DNA of 64,000 nt from Chelydra serpentina (lineage: Eukaryota; Chordata; Testudines; Chelydridae). Under the pieces are notes generated by a model. It had not been told where the DNA came from. It searched no databases and saw only the letters and a list, made by a program, of their open reading frames with translations. A program made the position numbers and the translations under genes. Shown piece after piece: positions 32,961 through 44,275 of the stretch (position 1 is the first letter of the stretch; the number at the start of each line of letters is the position of its first letter). The stretch spans positions 13,227,501 through 13,291,500 of the forward strand of contig JBAIAC010000030.1 of NCBI GenBank assembly GCA_037349315.1, given 5' to 3'.

Positions 32961-34840
32961 TCTCTCTTCTTAGGAGCTGGGATGTAATCTGATACCACAA
33001 CACTACAATTGTGACCACAATTGTCTTTCAAAACCCTTTTTTTTCCATTTGCCCCTCAAAAAGCTGCATAGTCGTCATCCCCATGTGCTTCCTTAGAGCA
33101 CAGTTCACTCCTTCATGGCACAGATTGCAGGTAATATACTTCCTGCAAAAAATGGTCCCAGACATCACACCATGTTCCAGCTCAGTGGCAGAACCCTGCA
33201 TTTAAAATTCATTTGATTTCCCTGGTACTGGGATTCCTACAGCCCAGTCTTCTGCCACCTGTTTTGCCCCGTATTCCTTTCATAGCCCCCCTCCTTCTTA
33301 CTCCTGCTGCCTCCATGATTATTTTTACTTGTGTGGCTTGGAATAAACTTTTAAGAAAGGAGCAGATGGATATACAAACAAACCCCACCTTTTCTCTGGC
33401 TAGAGCTCAGAGTGATATTTTTCAAGCCACCACCTTGCAAGCAGGTATGAACACATACAAACCCAACTGCTGCCTGTCGCTTTGAAATGAAATTCTAACA
33501 CGAGGAAAGCAGGTTTGTTGAAACCAGAACCATTTCCACAACCTGTGAACCAGTTCTGATTAAAAAACAAACCAGATCTGTTTCAAACAAATGTTAATAT
33601 TCACAGCTGCATTGCAGGAGTTGCACTATTCTCAACTTAACAAGCAGGCTGGGCATTCAGTAAACAAGCTGAAGATGATAGAAGAATGGAAATGCCATGT
33701 AGAATAAGAACTACACAGCACTGAAGACAAGTTTCAAACTGATGTAAGTTATTCTCTGCTCAAAGAAACACTCTTCTAAAATGAAACTTGGACAACCTAA
33801 CTGCCATTTCTTCAGCTATAGAGCTGTGCAGTACTGCAAAACTGCAGTTGAAAGATGATGATGCTAATATACAAGCAGCCAGGCTCAGGAGGATGTTAAG
33901 CACTGGAAAATTCATTAAATAGGTTGAGAAGGAAACCGTTTGTACTTGAAATGAAAGCACAAAAGTGGTTGGGTTTTTTTAATTCATCCCCTGGTGAGAG
34001 AGAATGGAACAGTCAAGTTTAATCAAGTTTCCAACGAATTCATAGTACACTTACTATGCTCTTTTGGACACAATCCCAATGGAGACATCTCTTTCATCAC
34101 TGATAAGAAGCATTGGGGGATTGGATAGTTGCATTTCCAGTGCTTTGTGAATCTCATGATGTGCTTTATTATAAGATTTAAAGTAAGTAGTTGTAAAGGA
34201 AGCTAATCCTGATTTGCTGCAGACTATGTGGGTCCGTGTGATGTCTAGGAATATCCCCTCTTGTTTCTAACCAGAATTTAGGAACAATGAAAAAAGAGAC
34301 TGCTTCCACAGAGTCCATTCCAGATTTTACAGAGCCCAAGGCCTAGTGGGTCATAACTTTGGAAGTTTAGGCTGTGATTTGTGAATACTTGTTTTATGCT
34401 TCATCTTCTGCCATATAAGATCTCACTCTGACACAGGGTTAATTAACAAACTCCAGCTTTATTGAGGCTGCTTATAACAGAGCTTCTTCAGCCTCATAGC
34501 TTCTCAGATACCTCCCCAGGAAGTGTCACTTCCAAAACAGTTTCCCCCTGATAAACAGTATGCTCCCTGAAAGTGTCTTATTCCCTGAAAACATAGCTCC
34601 TACCTGCTCCTCCGGCTGGCCACAGCCTTCCATAAAGCAACTCGGGCTGTTCTAAATTACATCTGGCTACTCTGCAATAGCCCTGCACCATCCAGGGAAT
34701 TCACCAGGCCAGGGGAATCCTGATCTGGGCAGATCCATTGGATTTCCAGCTGCTTTGTGCCACTACAGTGGTATAATGGAGGTAGAACTGGGCCAAGGAT
34801 CTGTCCCATGACCAACTACACTCAGAGCTATGTACCTCTA
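32961..34840. other. No gene seen
   Basis: Unassigned sequence. A stretch from about 34435 to 34740 (CTCCAGCTTTATTGAGGCTG and following) may be a minus-strand LTR fragment. Short frames have no domains. Confidence 0.4.
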
Positions 34841-34843
34841 GGT

Positions 34844-35471
34844 CAGGGGTGGGCAAACGTTTTGTCCCAAGTGCCACATCTGGGTACGGAAATTGTATGG
34901 CAGGTAATGCTCATGAAATTGGGAGTTGGGATGCGGGAGGGGGTGAGGGCTCCAGCTGGGTGTGTGGGCTCTGGGGATGAGGGGATGGGGTGCAGGAGGT
35001 TGCTCTGGGCTGGGACCGAGGGGTTCAGAGGGCAGGAGGGGGATCAAGGCTGGGGCAAGGGGTTAGGGGTGCAGGCTCCGGACAGCGCTTACCTCAAGCA
35101 GTTCCCAGAAGCAGCAGCATGTCCTCCCTCTGGCTCCTATGCAGAGGTGCAGCCAGGCAGCTTTGCTCGCTGCCCTGTCCACAGGCGCCACCCCTGCAGC
35201 TCCCATTGGTCACAGTTCCCGGCCAATGGGAGCTGCGAGGGCAGCACTTGGGGTGGGGGCAGCGTGCGGAACCCCTGGCTGCCCCTACATGTAGGCGCCA
35301 GAGTGGGGGCATGCCGCTGCTTCCAGGAGCCTCGCAAAGCAGGGAAAGCCCCCGACCCTGCTCCGTGGCTGGAGAGCCGGAGCGAGGCAAGCCCTGGACC
35401 CCACTCCTCAGCGGGAGCTTGAGGGCCGGATTAAAATGTCTGGAGGTCAGGCCATAGTTTGCCCACCCCTG
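34844..35471. mobile_element. hAT (Charlie-like) element, 628 bp
   Basis: CAGGGGTGGGCAAACGTTTT on the left is inverted as ATAGTTTGCCCACCCCTG on the right. Flanks CTCTAGGT and TTCTAGAT match at six of eight positions, consistent with an aged 8-bp duplication. Long frames on both strands (34757-35422 +, 35094-35564 -) come from its GC-rich interior and show no transposase motifs, so it is non-autonomous. Confidence 0.88.
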
Positions 35472-35499
35472 TTCTAGATCTAAAGAACTTATGTGGCCC

Positions 35500-35690
35500 C
35501 TATAACCATAGTATTTGAGCACCTCACAGTCTTTAATGTATTTATCCTCAGAACACTCGTGCAAAGCGCTATTATTTCCATTTTACATATGGGGAATTGA
35601 GGCATGCAGAGACTTGTGTAAAGTCACAGTAGAAGAGCTGGGAATTGAACCTCTACCTCCCAGGTCAGCACCTTAACTACCAGACCTTTT
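35500..35690 (-). mobile_element. MIR-type SINE
   Basis: TTATTTCCATTTTACATATG then GGGAATTGAGGCATGCAGAG, GTAAAGTCACAGTAGAAGAG, CTGGGAATTGAACCTCTACC and CACCTTAACTACCAGACC match the reverse complement of the MIR consensus in order. Confidence 0.85.
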
Positions 35691-36240
35691 TCCTCCTAAT
35701 AGCCAATCTCAGTGCTCTTCCTAAAAAGCTTCCAGTAACCTAAGCTACATCAATCTGCCCCCATGCAATACAGTCCTTCCTCATCACTGTTGCATATGGA
35801 GGAAAAACAAAGTAGTGTTCAGAAACTAATGTGAAAACAGCAGTAAGATGTATATTCAGTCAGAGGAGCAAGAAAGCTGGAGTGCAATCTCAGAAAGATG
35901 CCAGCCAATTCAGGCCACACACACACACACATACACACACACAGTCTAGCAAGGATATCAAGCTGCAAATATAGCATCATCATAAACTCTCACCTGCTGG
36001 TCAGTGATCCTGAAGGCAGGCACTGCTGCCCAGCACCTTCATCAGGATGGGTTATAAGTTAATCCTTCCTGAGTGTCACACCACTGACTCCTGATGAGAA
36101 CATTTTGGGCTGCCCAGAAAGAAGAATTTTGTTTTGTGAAAAATTTGCAGGTTTTGACTTTATTTATTTTTTTTGGTTTCACACTAGAATAAAAGTAAGA
36201 CCGTTTGACACAGTAAGCAGAAAAGCAGAGCAAGTGAAAC
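35691..36240. other. No gene seen; (CA)n microsatellite
   Basis: A CA-rich microsatellite with one AT interruption lies at 35916-35942. No other family was recognised. Confidence 0.5.
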
Positions 36241-36244
36241 TCCA

Positions 36245-36658
36245 CCCCGAAATAGTGTGGCGGTGAGGGCACTCGCCTGCGATGTAGGAGACTTAGGCAA
36301 CGTACACACTACAGCTTAGGTAGGTATAAGTCATGTCACTCAAGGCTGTTAATACGCCACCGACCCGAATGATGTAAGTTACACCGACCTAAGTGCAGGT
36401 GTGGACAGCGCTATGTCGGCGGGAGAAGTTCTCACTCATGGGGGCTGGAGTAGTTTAGTCGATGGGAGAGCTCTCTCCCATTGGCTCGGAGCATCTGCAC
36501 TAGCAGTGCTATGGCATCACAGCTGTATCAATGCAGCTGTGCCACTATCAGTTCTGTGTACCCATAGTCTTAGGTTCAAGTTCCTGCTCTTCCTGATTCA
36601 GAGCAGGGACTTGGGTCTCCCACATCCCATCTGGGTTATTGGCTGTTCTGGGGTGAGT
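36245..36658 (+). mobile_element. tRNA-like SINE split by a Harbinger MITE
   Basis: AGTGTGGCGGTGAGGGCACT and GCCTGCGATGTAGGAGACTTA precede the MITE; TTAGGTTCAAGTTCCTGCTC follows it. Joined, the parts read as a tRNA-like A-box region followed by a GGTTCAAG B-box-like word. A mirrored tail, AGAGCAGGGACTTGGGTCTC and CCACATCCCATCTGGG, makes it partly palindromic. The family is not known to me by name. Confidence 0.45.
36296..36569. mobile_element. Harbinger-like MITE with TTA target duplication
   Basis: TTA flanks the element (36293-36295, 36570-36572). The left end GGCAACGTACACACTACAGC and right end CTGTGTACCCATAGTC are imperfect inverted repeats. Interior blocks ACACCGACCTAAGTGCAGGT and CGATGGGAGAGCTCTCTCCC are shared in type with the other MITEs of this group. 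It splits the SINE around it. Confidence 0.75.
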
Positions 36659-36685
36659 GTCTCTCTCTCGCTCTCTCTCTCTCTC
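36659..36685. repeat. (TC)n microsatellite
   Basis: A CT run interrupted by one G directly follows the SINE-like sequence. Confidence 0.9.
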
Positions 36686-36689
36686 AATT

Positions 36690-38180
36690 CCATCCTGAGA
36701 AGCCTTCTTAAGAAGTCAGCATGTTCCAACAAAAGAAGAGTTGTGCCAAAAAATTGCTGACCAGCTCTAGAGACCATGCACCTTAATACAGCAAGGTCCA
36801 GATAAAAATCCTTCCTTAAATCTTTATGGAGACTTAAAGTCTCATTCCTTCCTAGCAAACATTCAGGGACCTTATCCAAAGCCCAGTCAATTAGCGCCTA
36901 TCAGCTGATTTCAGTGGGCTTTGGAACAGTCACTAGCTGTACTGAAAGCCAACCTTTCAGCAAAGAGAACACCTTCCCTGACAAAAATGTAGTACTAGTG
37001 TCTTTATACTTGCATTCATTTGCACTTTCTTTCTTGTTTTTATTCCAGCTTGCTATTGTTTCTTCTGCATTCAAGAGCTGAGCATGTGCCACTGTTACAG
37101 TGCATTAGTAAATCTTTTCTATTTGCCTCCAGGAAGGTCTTTCACTTTACAAACTAGCTAAAATGGTTCCACGCTTTGCTTTGCTTACAAAGGGAACATA
37201 TCACACTTTAAAGGTTATTTACATCATTATTCAGTATTGAATGACATTGCTAAAGTTCAGCATTTATGTAGTTTTCTTTTACAGATCAGGTGTTGAGGAA
37301 AACAAAGCAGAGATACCAACATGACCCTGAACTATTGTTCAGGGCTTGCTTTAGTCAGAAACAGAGCTTAAGCAATCCACAGGCTTGAGCCTGCAATGTG
37401 TGGCGCACCCTCATCTCCCACTAAGTCGGAGAGGAAGGTGCTAAGCCCCACGTAGGAAGTGCTCAGCATCTTGCGGGAAACTCATGGGACTCTGTGCTAT
37501 GGAAAGCACCTCACGTACATAAGGCATTCTGCAAACGATTAGTAATAATCACCATCCAAATACGACCTGCCATTCTGTGGGACGGCACTTGGAGTTCAGT
37601 ACCTCTCAACAATCTTTGTAGGAGCCTGAATACTTTCCTGTGGGAAGGTAAAGACAGGCTGAAATGGAAACTAAAGCATACTGTCATCCGGGCTGTCGCT
37701 AATTCTGTTGAGCATTGGTCCAGCAGTACAACACAGATATAAAGCTGGCCTAAATAGCCAGATGAGTATTATATTAGTGTAAGCTACACTACACCCACTC
37801 AGAGCCCCTGCTCAAGGGACATGTCAGATGTGGGGGCAGGGCATGGTTTGAGCACTGCTGCATTAAAGTAAACAGTGTGTAACATAATGGCCCTCATGTA
37901 GCCATTATCAAAAAGCATAAGTTAAAGCAGCCCGAAGGCTGGTCTAATTTTGGACAGTGGCTGGCCCACCTAGCTGCTCCAGAGGTTGGAGGAGTGCTAC
38001 TGTGACTCAAAGCCACCTTCCCTCCCACAGTTGGAAACTGTGCTGGGCACAGCTTGTGCACACCCAAGGATTGGAACCTGAGTGGGCCCTGAGGAAAAGA
38101 AATACAGTCATAGTCTCAGAGGGGGTGACAATCTATATTGGGCTTCAGAGAAGCAGGTAAAGTGCAAATTGGGAATAGCC
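36690..38180. other. No gene seen
   Basis: A palindromic-repeat relic (AAGCCCAGTCAATTAGCGCC ... GATTTCAGTGGGCTTTGGA) lies at about 36877-36928. The rest is unassigned; frames are short and without motifs. Confidence 0.5.
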
Positions 38181-38183
38181 TGG

Positions 38184-38441
38184 GGGCTTGTCTACACTGC
38201 GAAGTTGTCGACAAAACTTGTGTTTTTCGCGGGTACTTAAAAAAGCCTCCCGCGAAAGACAAACGTTTTGCCGACGCAAGTGGGAGCGCTCTCCCGCCGA
38301 CAAAGCTAACGCCGCTCGCGGGGCTGGAAGTATTTTGTCGACAAAAGTGCCGACAAAGAGCGTTTACACCCACTGACCTTTAGTGACAAAGCTGTGTTGA
38401 CACAGCCTTGTCGCTAAAAGCTGCATGGTGTAGACAAGCCC
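38184..38441. mobile_element. Harbinger-like MITE, 258 bp
   Basis: GGGCTTGTCTACACTGCG is inverted as ATGGTGTAGACAAGCCC. The interior contains several TGTCGACAAAA/TTTTGTCGACA and CCCGCGAAAGAC/TTTCGCGGG inverted words, so the transcript would fold strongly. The termini match the group defined by the 58404-63031 element. Overlapping frames on both strands reflect this palindromic interior. Confidence 0.88.
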
Positions 38442-38449
38442 TATGTGGT

Positions 38450-41400
38450 TATATTGGAGTTAGGCATTTCTGGAAGGGAAGTTACCAAACTGAGAAGACT
38501 TGAGATGGAAAATATTGACTGATGACATAGGTGAGTAAGGCAAGAAGAGGAGAGAATTACTGCTCAGGAGATGTGAGTTCTTATTCTGGAAAGGGCAACA
38601 AGGCATAAAATATACAGGCTGACAGGCAAAGACATTTCTTGACGAGGATGAAAACCTGGAGATAGAAAGTACAGTAAAGATAACGAGTGAGAGTGTGGTC
38701 CCTTTGCAAAAGCCTGAACAGGTAGGATGACAGTGTCTGGAGAACCAGTGTAGGGAACCACTGAAGTTAGCAGTGACACCCACATTTCTAATCTCCAGCA
38801 GGAACATGTTCTGCTTTACAGCTGCATCACCAGAGAAGTCTGGATCGAAAACTGTATTTCAAAACCTTTCACTCAGTGTAGTTTCTACTTACAGAGGAGG
38901 TGTGGTTTTCATCCAGCTGTGGAAGGGTCAGCTCTCTTAATTAAACCTTATGGTGAATTATATCTAACAGCCTCATGACTGCCCCTGCTTTTCCCTATCT
39001 CTTTCCCAGACCCCTTAATTTTTCACTGGAAGTGCTGTAGGGCTCAACTGTGCCCATAGGATTCTAGGTCACTTGGAGGGGAGACGGGGGGAAAGTGGTT
39101 CCTCAGTGAGAACTCAAATAGAGACTGTGCCTCAAGAAGGCACAGTGCCTCTGTGCTCCTTGCTATGCAGAAGGAGACCACCTGCTTCTACACCACATAA
39201 GGATGTACACGCTTTCCCTCTGGTCATTCCAGCTGGAGAGTCATGGCCCTGTCTCCCACCCACCCTTTTTTTGGGGTGGCTAGCACCCCTCGGGGCACTA
39301 ACTAGGAACCGTCTTTTTGCTCACAGGGATTTTTGCCCTGCCCTCTCTTTTTTTCATACCCACACGGGGGTTAGACAAAATCTGGCCCTTAATAGGGATC
39401 ACTGTTCCCTATGATCCAGATTCTGCCACAATCACACTGAGTAGTGACCGATGCTGTAGTGAAATTAGTGGAACTACTCACAGATTAAAAAGTACGAATG
39501 TCAAAATTGGACCATATGAGTTTGTACTATACTAGAATCTCAGAATGGGCATTATGCTGGCGATGGCTATAAGTAACTTTGAGGTTTGATTCTGCTGTCC
39601 TTACTCATACTGAGTAGTGCTTTCCTCTGTGAGAAGTCCCAGTCTGGGCCTAAATAAGGACTAATATTCATTTTACACACTTACCCTAATAGATCAGTCA
39701 GAGGTAACCATAACTCATACAACACTTAATTGTAGACTGAAATTAAGACAGGGCTTTTCTGACTATGCAACAAGCAAAATGAAAAGGAAAGAAGTCAATG
39801 CCAAGATAAATATGAAAATCTCAAGATTGCTTCCTGGTTTTCTCCTTTTCATGTTCTGGCTGCAACATATATTATAAATGCTTTTATTATCTGACCTTCT
39901 GCAGATAAATGAGACTGTCATGATAATTAATATTAAAGTCAGTCTTCTTGTAAGACTCAGGCTGCTGTTGAATATAGATGTATAATTATACCCGAGAAGT
40001 AATGAAAGCTTCCATGGAGAGGTTGATAGATTTGGATCTGACTAGTCTCAAAACACTGCTCTCTGAAATATTAAGCCAAGACTTAGGCAGATTTCACCAA
40101 GCAGCCCAACTCTTAGGTGAATTTTATGGTTTTGCATGCATGTAATACAAAAATACACAGCTGTTATGTGGTGTTGTTATAGGCTGCCATTCAAAACATG
40201 TCGGTCACTAAATCTACAGGGACAGCTACCTTTCCATGGCTTGGAGGTATATAAGTTTCTTCTATATGTTGGTTTGATTTATTACTGAGCAGTAGAAATA
40301 CATTCCATGAAACTGCTTGCTGTTTAGATTTTTAGTATAATAAATAATAGATATGAAAAAATAGTTTAATATTTTTGGTGCCTTCATTCACTCTGCATAG
40401 AGTACACCTGGCACTGGTTGGGGGATGAACTATATGATCTAATGCTGATAGGAATTTTCCATTTCTAATTTCTCTGATTCCATTAATTCAATTACAGGGA
40501 TATGGTCTCTTGATACAGCTAAAACTTTCATTATTGCTAATGGGAGCTTTGCACACACACTGACAGAAAAATATTTCAATGTGTAACTTTGAACCATAAT
40601 AATTTACCTCCAGCTGCTTTCATTACCCTACTAATGGGGGAAAAATACTACACAGGTAATTTTAAAAATACGATTGTTGTTCGTGTCATGTCAGAGATAT
40701 TTAAACTATGTCCAGTAATTGAACATAAAGTGATTTATTGGCATGTAAGGAAACAAAATGCAGTAACAACATTGGGCATGACTATACTGAACTAATAAGG
40801 GACGAAATTCTGCCAAAGTTCAGTGGTGTCCATTGTGATTTTATTGAAATGCTAACACTTGGTTCAACCATTCTAGATGTATCTTATCCAAGGCCTATTG
40901 AAGTCAATGGTGATTTTTCCACAGGCTTTATATAAGGCCATAAAAGGTCATATGTGTTGCGCAGGCAAAACTCCCACTGAAATCCTTGTGAGTTTAGGAT
41001 TCATTAGGTATCAATATCTGGGCTCCAATTCTGCTCCTTGACTAGTAAGAGAAGCAGTGTCAGTCCTTTGGACCTAAATGCCGGGAGAACTTTAAAACAG
41101 TGTAAATGATGAATATAAGCCATCACTGAGAGTTGTTTCTATCCATGGTCCTCACAAAAGCAGTTCACAGTAGGCCAGAAAAATAGCCACAGCTGAATGA
41201 ATTCTATTTTTAATGATGGTGAAACCTGATAGAAAATTCTATTCTATTGTATGTTGCGTTATGTCTTTGCCTGGAAGAATGAATTTCCTAACGGAGATCT
41301 ACATATCATTTCTGGAACATATCACTTCCATGGAAACCTCTGCATTCTGCTGTGAACAATTTGAATTCAGACTCCTCGCTGTGAAGCTTAATTAAATTAG

Positions 41401-41589
41401 AAAATGAAAATAAAGAGGAAAGCATTATCAGGAAAATAAAGAGGAAAGCATTATCCACGTAGATGGCTTCTGCAAGCATGAGTTGTTAACAAAAGCTAGA
41501 GAGCCCAATTTTTAGTTGAATGGAATTATTTCTGGATTTATACCAGTATATTTATACTATTATAGAGAAATATAATTAAACTTCAGAAG
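38450..41589. other. No gene seen; long stretch without repeats, possible conserved non-coding DNA
   Basis: This is one of the longest stretches without a recognisable repeat. Around 39730-40100 it is AT-rich with TAATTA/ATTAATA-type words. A 26-bp tandem duplication lies at 41405-41456. No domain was found in any frame. Confidence 0.4.
41405..41456. repeat. Tandem duplication, 26-bp unit, two copies
   Basis: GAAAATAAAGAGGAAAGCAT followed by TATC occurs twice back to back with no substitution between the copies. Confidence 0.9.
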
Positions 41590-41594
41590 GGCTA

Positions 41595-42269
41595 TGTAAC
41601 AGGTGGCCTGGAGGACCAGACTGCCTAGTAGTTAGAATGTGTGACTTCCGGCCCCTCGCTTCGTTGCATGGCCTCAGTCTTTAAGGCTCGGAGAAGTAGG
41701 GAGCAGGGGGACCCAGGCCCTCCCTCTCCACCAGGTCCCAGCCCTGAACAGGGGCAGCCCCCATGGTAAGGAGAATAAATTCTCTGCCCTGGGCTACTTC
41801 CTACCAGTGTCTGTTCAGTTTGGGACATGGTCCCTCTAGTCCACTTAGCTGGGCAGCCTGCTTCCCAGACGGTCCTCTCGTGCATCTCAAGCACTGCCTT
41901 GTCACGATTCCAAGCTCTTTCAGGTGGGTCAGCTGCAAGGTGGTGAGGCTGAACCCCACAATGTCCCTGGGCTTTGCCCACTCAGTTGCCACCAGTGCCG
42001 GAGGCTCCTAGGTTTCCTCCATGGTTTCCTGTGGCTGGGGAGACAATGCTTCCTCCAAAATGGCTGCCTGGCTAGTGATCCTTTCCCTCAGATAGAGAGG
42101 CAGATAGCTCTTGTTCCATCAGTCAGCCCTGAACTGAGCTAGGCTCCCTCTTTTTCTACCCCCTCCAGGTCTGGCACTGGCTACAGGTATAACAGGGAGG
42201 GGATTGCAGAGCTCAAAGGCTGTCTTTAACCCCTGCTGTTCTGGCTGGCAGCTTCTCAGCTTCATCACA
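41595..42269. mobile_element. Solo LTR, 675 bp, exact 5-bp target duplication GGCTA
   Basis: It starts TGTAACAGGTGGCCTGGAGG and ends CTCAGCTTCATCACA, with GGCTA on both sides (41590-41594, 42270-42274). There is no coding sequence or primer binding site next to it, so it is a solo LTR. An AATAAA lies near 41778 on the + strand, but promoter elements do not fix the orientation. Confidence 0.88.
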
Positions 42270-42559
42270 GGCTAACTTCCCAAAGCTTAGGAAAATGAAC
42301 AAAATTGATTGGGAGGAAAAACTTAAGACAGAAAAATGTGACTGCACATTGGGAATTCTTTAAGAGTTTATTAGATGGCTGAAAAGCCACAATTTTACAG
42401 TCAAGAAAGAGGCCAGCTTTGCCTAAAAACACATCCTGGTTCAGTGGCAAAGCAAAGGCAGCAACCTAAGAAATGGAAATAGATAATAACTGATATAAAT
42501 TAGAAGTTAAGTAGTACAGAAAATTGATGAGGAAAGCAAAAGACATCAGGGAAATACGA

Positions 42560-44275
42560 GGTTAGCAACTCCAAGGATTTTTTAAGAGTATATTAGGAAC
42601 AAAAGAAAGTCTAGCAATGGTATAGGCCCATTACAAGGTAGAGATGGTAACAGTGTTAATAATGGCATAGAAAAGAGAGAAGGGATGAATAAATATTTCT
42701 GTTCTGTTTTTGGAAAGAAGTAGGTTGATGTATCATATGAAGATACTTTCCAGTCCATTAGTAACTATGGAGGACATTAAATGGCATCTACTAGAGACGG
42801 ATATCTTTAAATCAGGAGGCCTGGATAATTTGCACCCAAGAGTCCTAAAATAATTGGCTGGAGACATATCTGGCCCACTGATGTAAAATTTTTAATAAAT
42901 CTTAGAATACCAGGGAAATTCCAGAAGACCGGAAAAGTGCAAATATTATATCAATATTCAAAAACTGCAAGTGGGATGACCAAGGTAACAATAAACTGGT
43001 TAGCTCCTGGATAAGCTGATACCAGATTCAATGAATAATGAATTAAAGGACAGAAATATAATTAATGTCAGTCAACATGGTTTTATGGAAAATTGGTCTT
43101 GTCAAACAAACCCGATTTCATTCTTCGATGAGGTTACAATTTGGGTTTCTAAAGGTAATTGCACAGATGCAATACACTTAGAGTTTTGTAATGCATTTAA
43201 CCTACTACCACATGACATTCTTATTTAAAAAATTAGCACTATGCAATACTAATAGAACACTCATGAAAGGGGTTAAAAACTGACTGTCACATCTCAAAAA
43301 GTAGTTGTCAATGGGGAATCCTCATTGAACAACGTTGTTTCTAGTGGGGTTCTGCAGGGATCGATGAGACCCAATGCTATTCAACATTTTCATCCATGAT
43401 CTGAAAGTAACTATAAATCACTGCCGATAAAATCTGCACATGACACAAAGGTTGGTGAAGTGATAAATAATGATGAAGACAAGTCAATCAAACAAAACAA
43501 TCTGGATCATATGATAAGATAGGCCCATTCAAACAAGAAATGTTTTAATACAGCCAAATGCAAAATTATATATCTAGGAACAAGGAATGCAGGACATACC
43601 TACAGAATGTGGGTCTGTCTCTTGGAAAGCAGTGACTCTGAAAAGGATCTAGGGGAGTATGGACAAGCAACTCAACATGAGTGATGCTGTGGCAAAATGG
43701 GCTAATATGATCCTTGGATGTTCAGAGGAGTAGTGAGTAGGAGTAGGGAAGTGATTTCACCTTTGTATATGGCATTGGTTAGACTGATGCTGGAAAACTG
43801 CATACAGTTCTGTTGTCAATATTTTTAAAAGGAAGATGAAAAATTGGAGAGGGTGCAGCAAGGAGCCACAAAAATGATCTGAGGGCTGGAGAAAATGCTT
43901 TACACATAAAGAGCTCAATCTGTTTAGTTTATCTAAGGGCAGGTCTACACTACCACTTAAGTCGATCTAATTTACGTCACTCAGGAATGTGAAAAAGACA
44001 CACCCCCCCCCCGAGCAACACAAGTTACAGCAACCTATGCACTGTCCACACCAGCGCTAACTTGGACATAGCTTCCGTCTCTCGCAGATGTGGAGTAATT
44101 ATGCTGACAGGAGAGCATTCTCCCATCGGCATAGAGCATCTTCACCAGACGCGCGATGGTGGTGCAGCTACATTGGTGCAACTGTGCTGATGTAGCACTT
44201 CTAGTGTAGACTTGCCCAAAAAGAAGACTGAGAGATGACTTGATTACAGTGTATACATACCTTCACATTAACATG
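42560..44275 (+). pseudogene. Old CR1 LINE (copy C), reverse transcriptase, split by a MITE
   Basis: Translation of the + strand follows the CR1 reverse transcriptase with many lesions: a region near 42800 resembling SGGLDNLHPRVLK, then NVSQHGFMENWSCQTNPISF (43060-43130), FDEVTIWVSKGNCTDAIHLE, and FCNAFNLLPHDI. The NAFN word stands where the FSKAFD block belongs, so the second residue set is altered. GVLQGS (about 43350) stands for the GVPQGS block, and the catalytic YADD/FADD block is damaged (SAHDTKVG). A thumb-like part follows to 43936, where the MITE interrupts LFSLS/KRRLRDDLI; the frame resumes at 44218. Divergence makes this older than copies B and D. Confidence 0.8.
43937..44217. mobile_element. 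Harbinger-like MITE inside CR1 copy C, 281 bp
   Basis: GGGCAGGTCTACACTACCAC is inverted as CTAGTGTAGACTTGCCC. TAA precedes it and AAA follows, consistent with a 3-bp TWA target with one change. The flanking CR1 coding sequence continues across it. Confidence 0.88.

Noticed and set aside
34757..35422. 221-codon + frame, longest in the window
   Set aside because: It starts just outside a hAT element and otherwise lies within it; no transposase motif is visible.
36659..36685. CT tract as a polypyrimidine tract of a splice acceptor
   Set aside because: It is a microsatellite directly after a SINE, with no exon-like sequence following.
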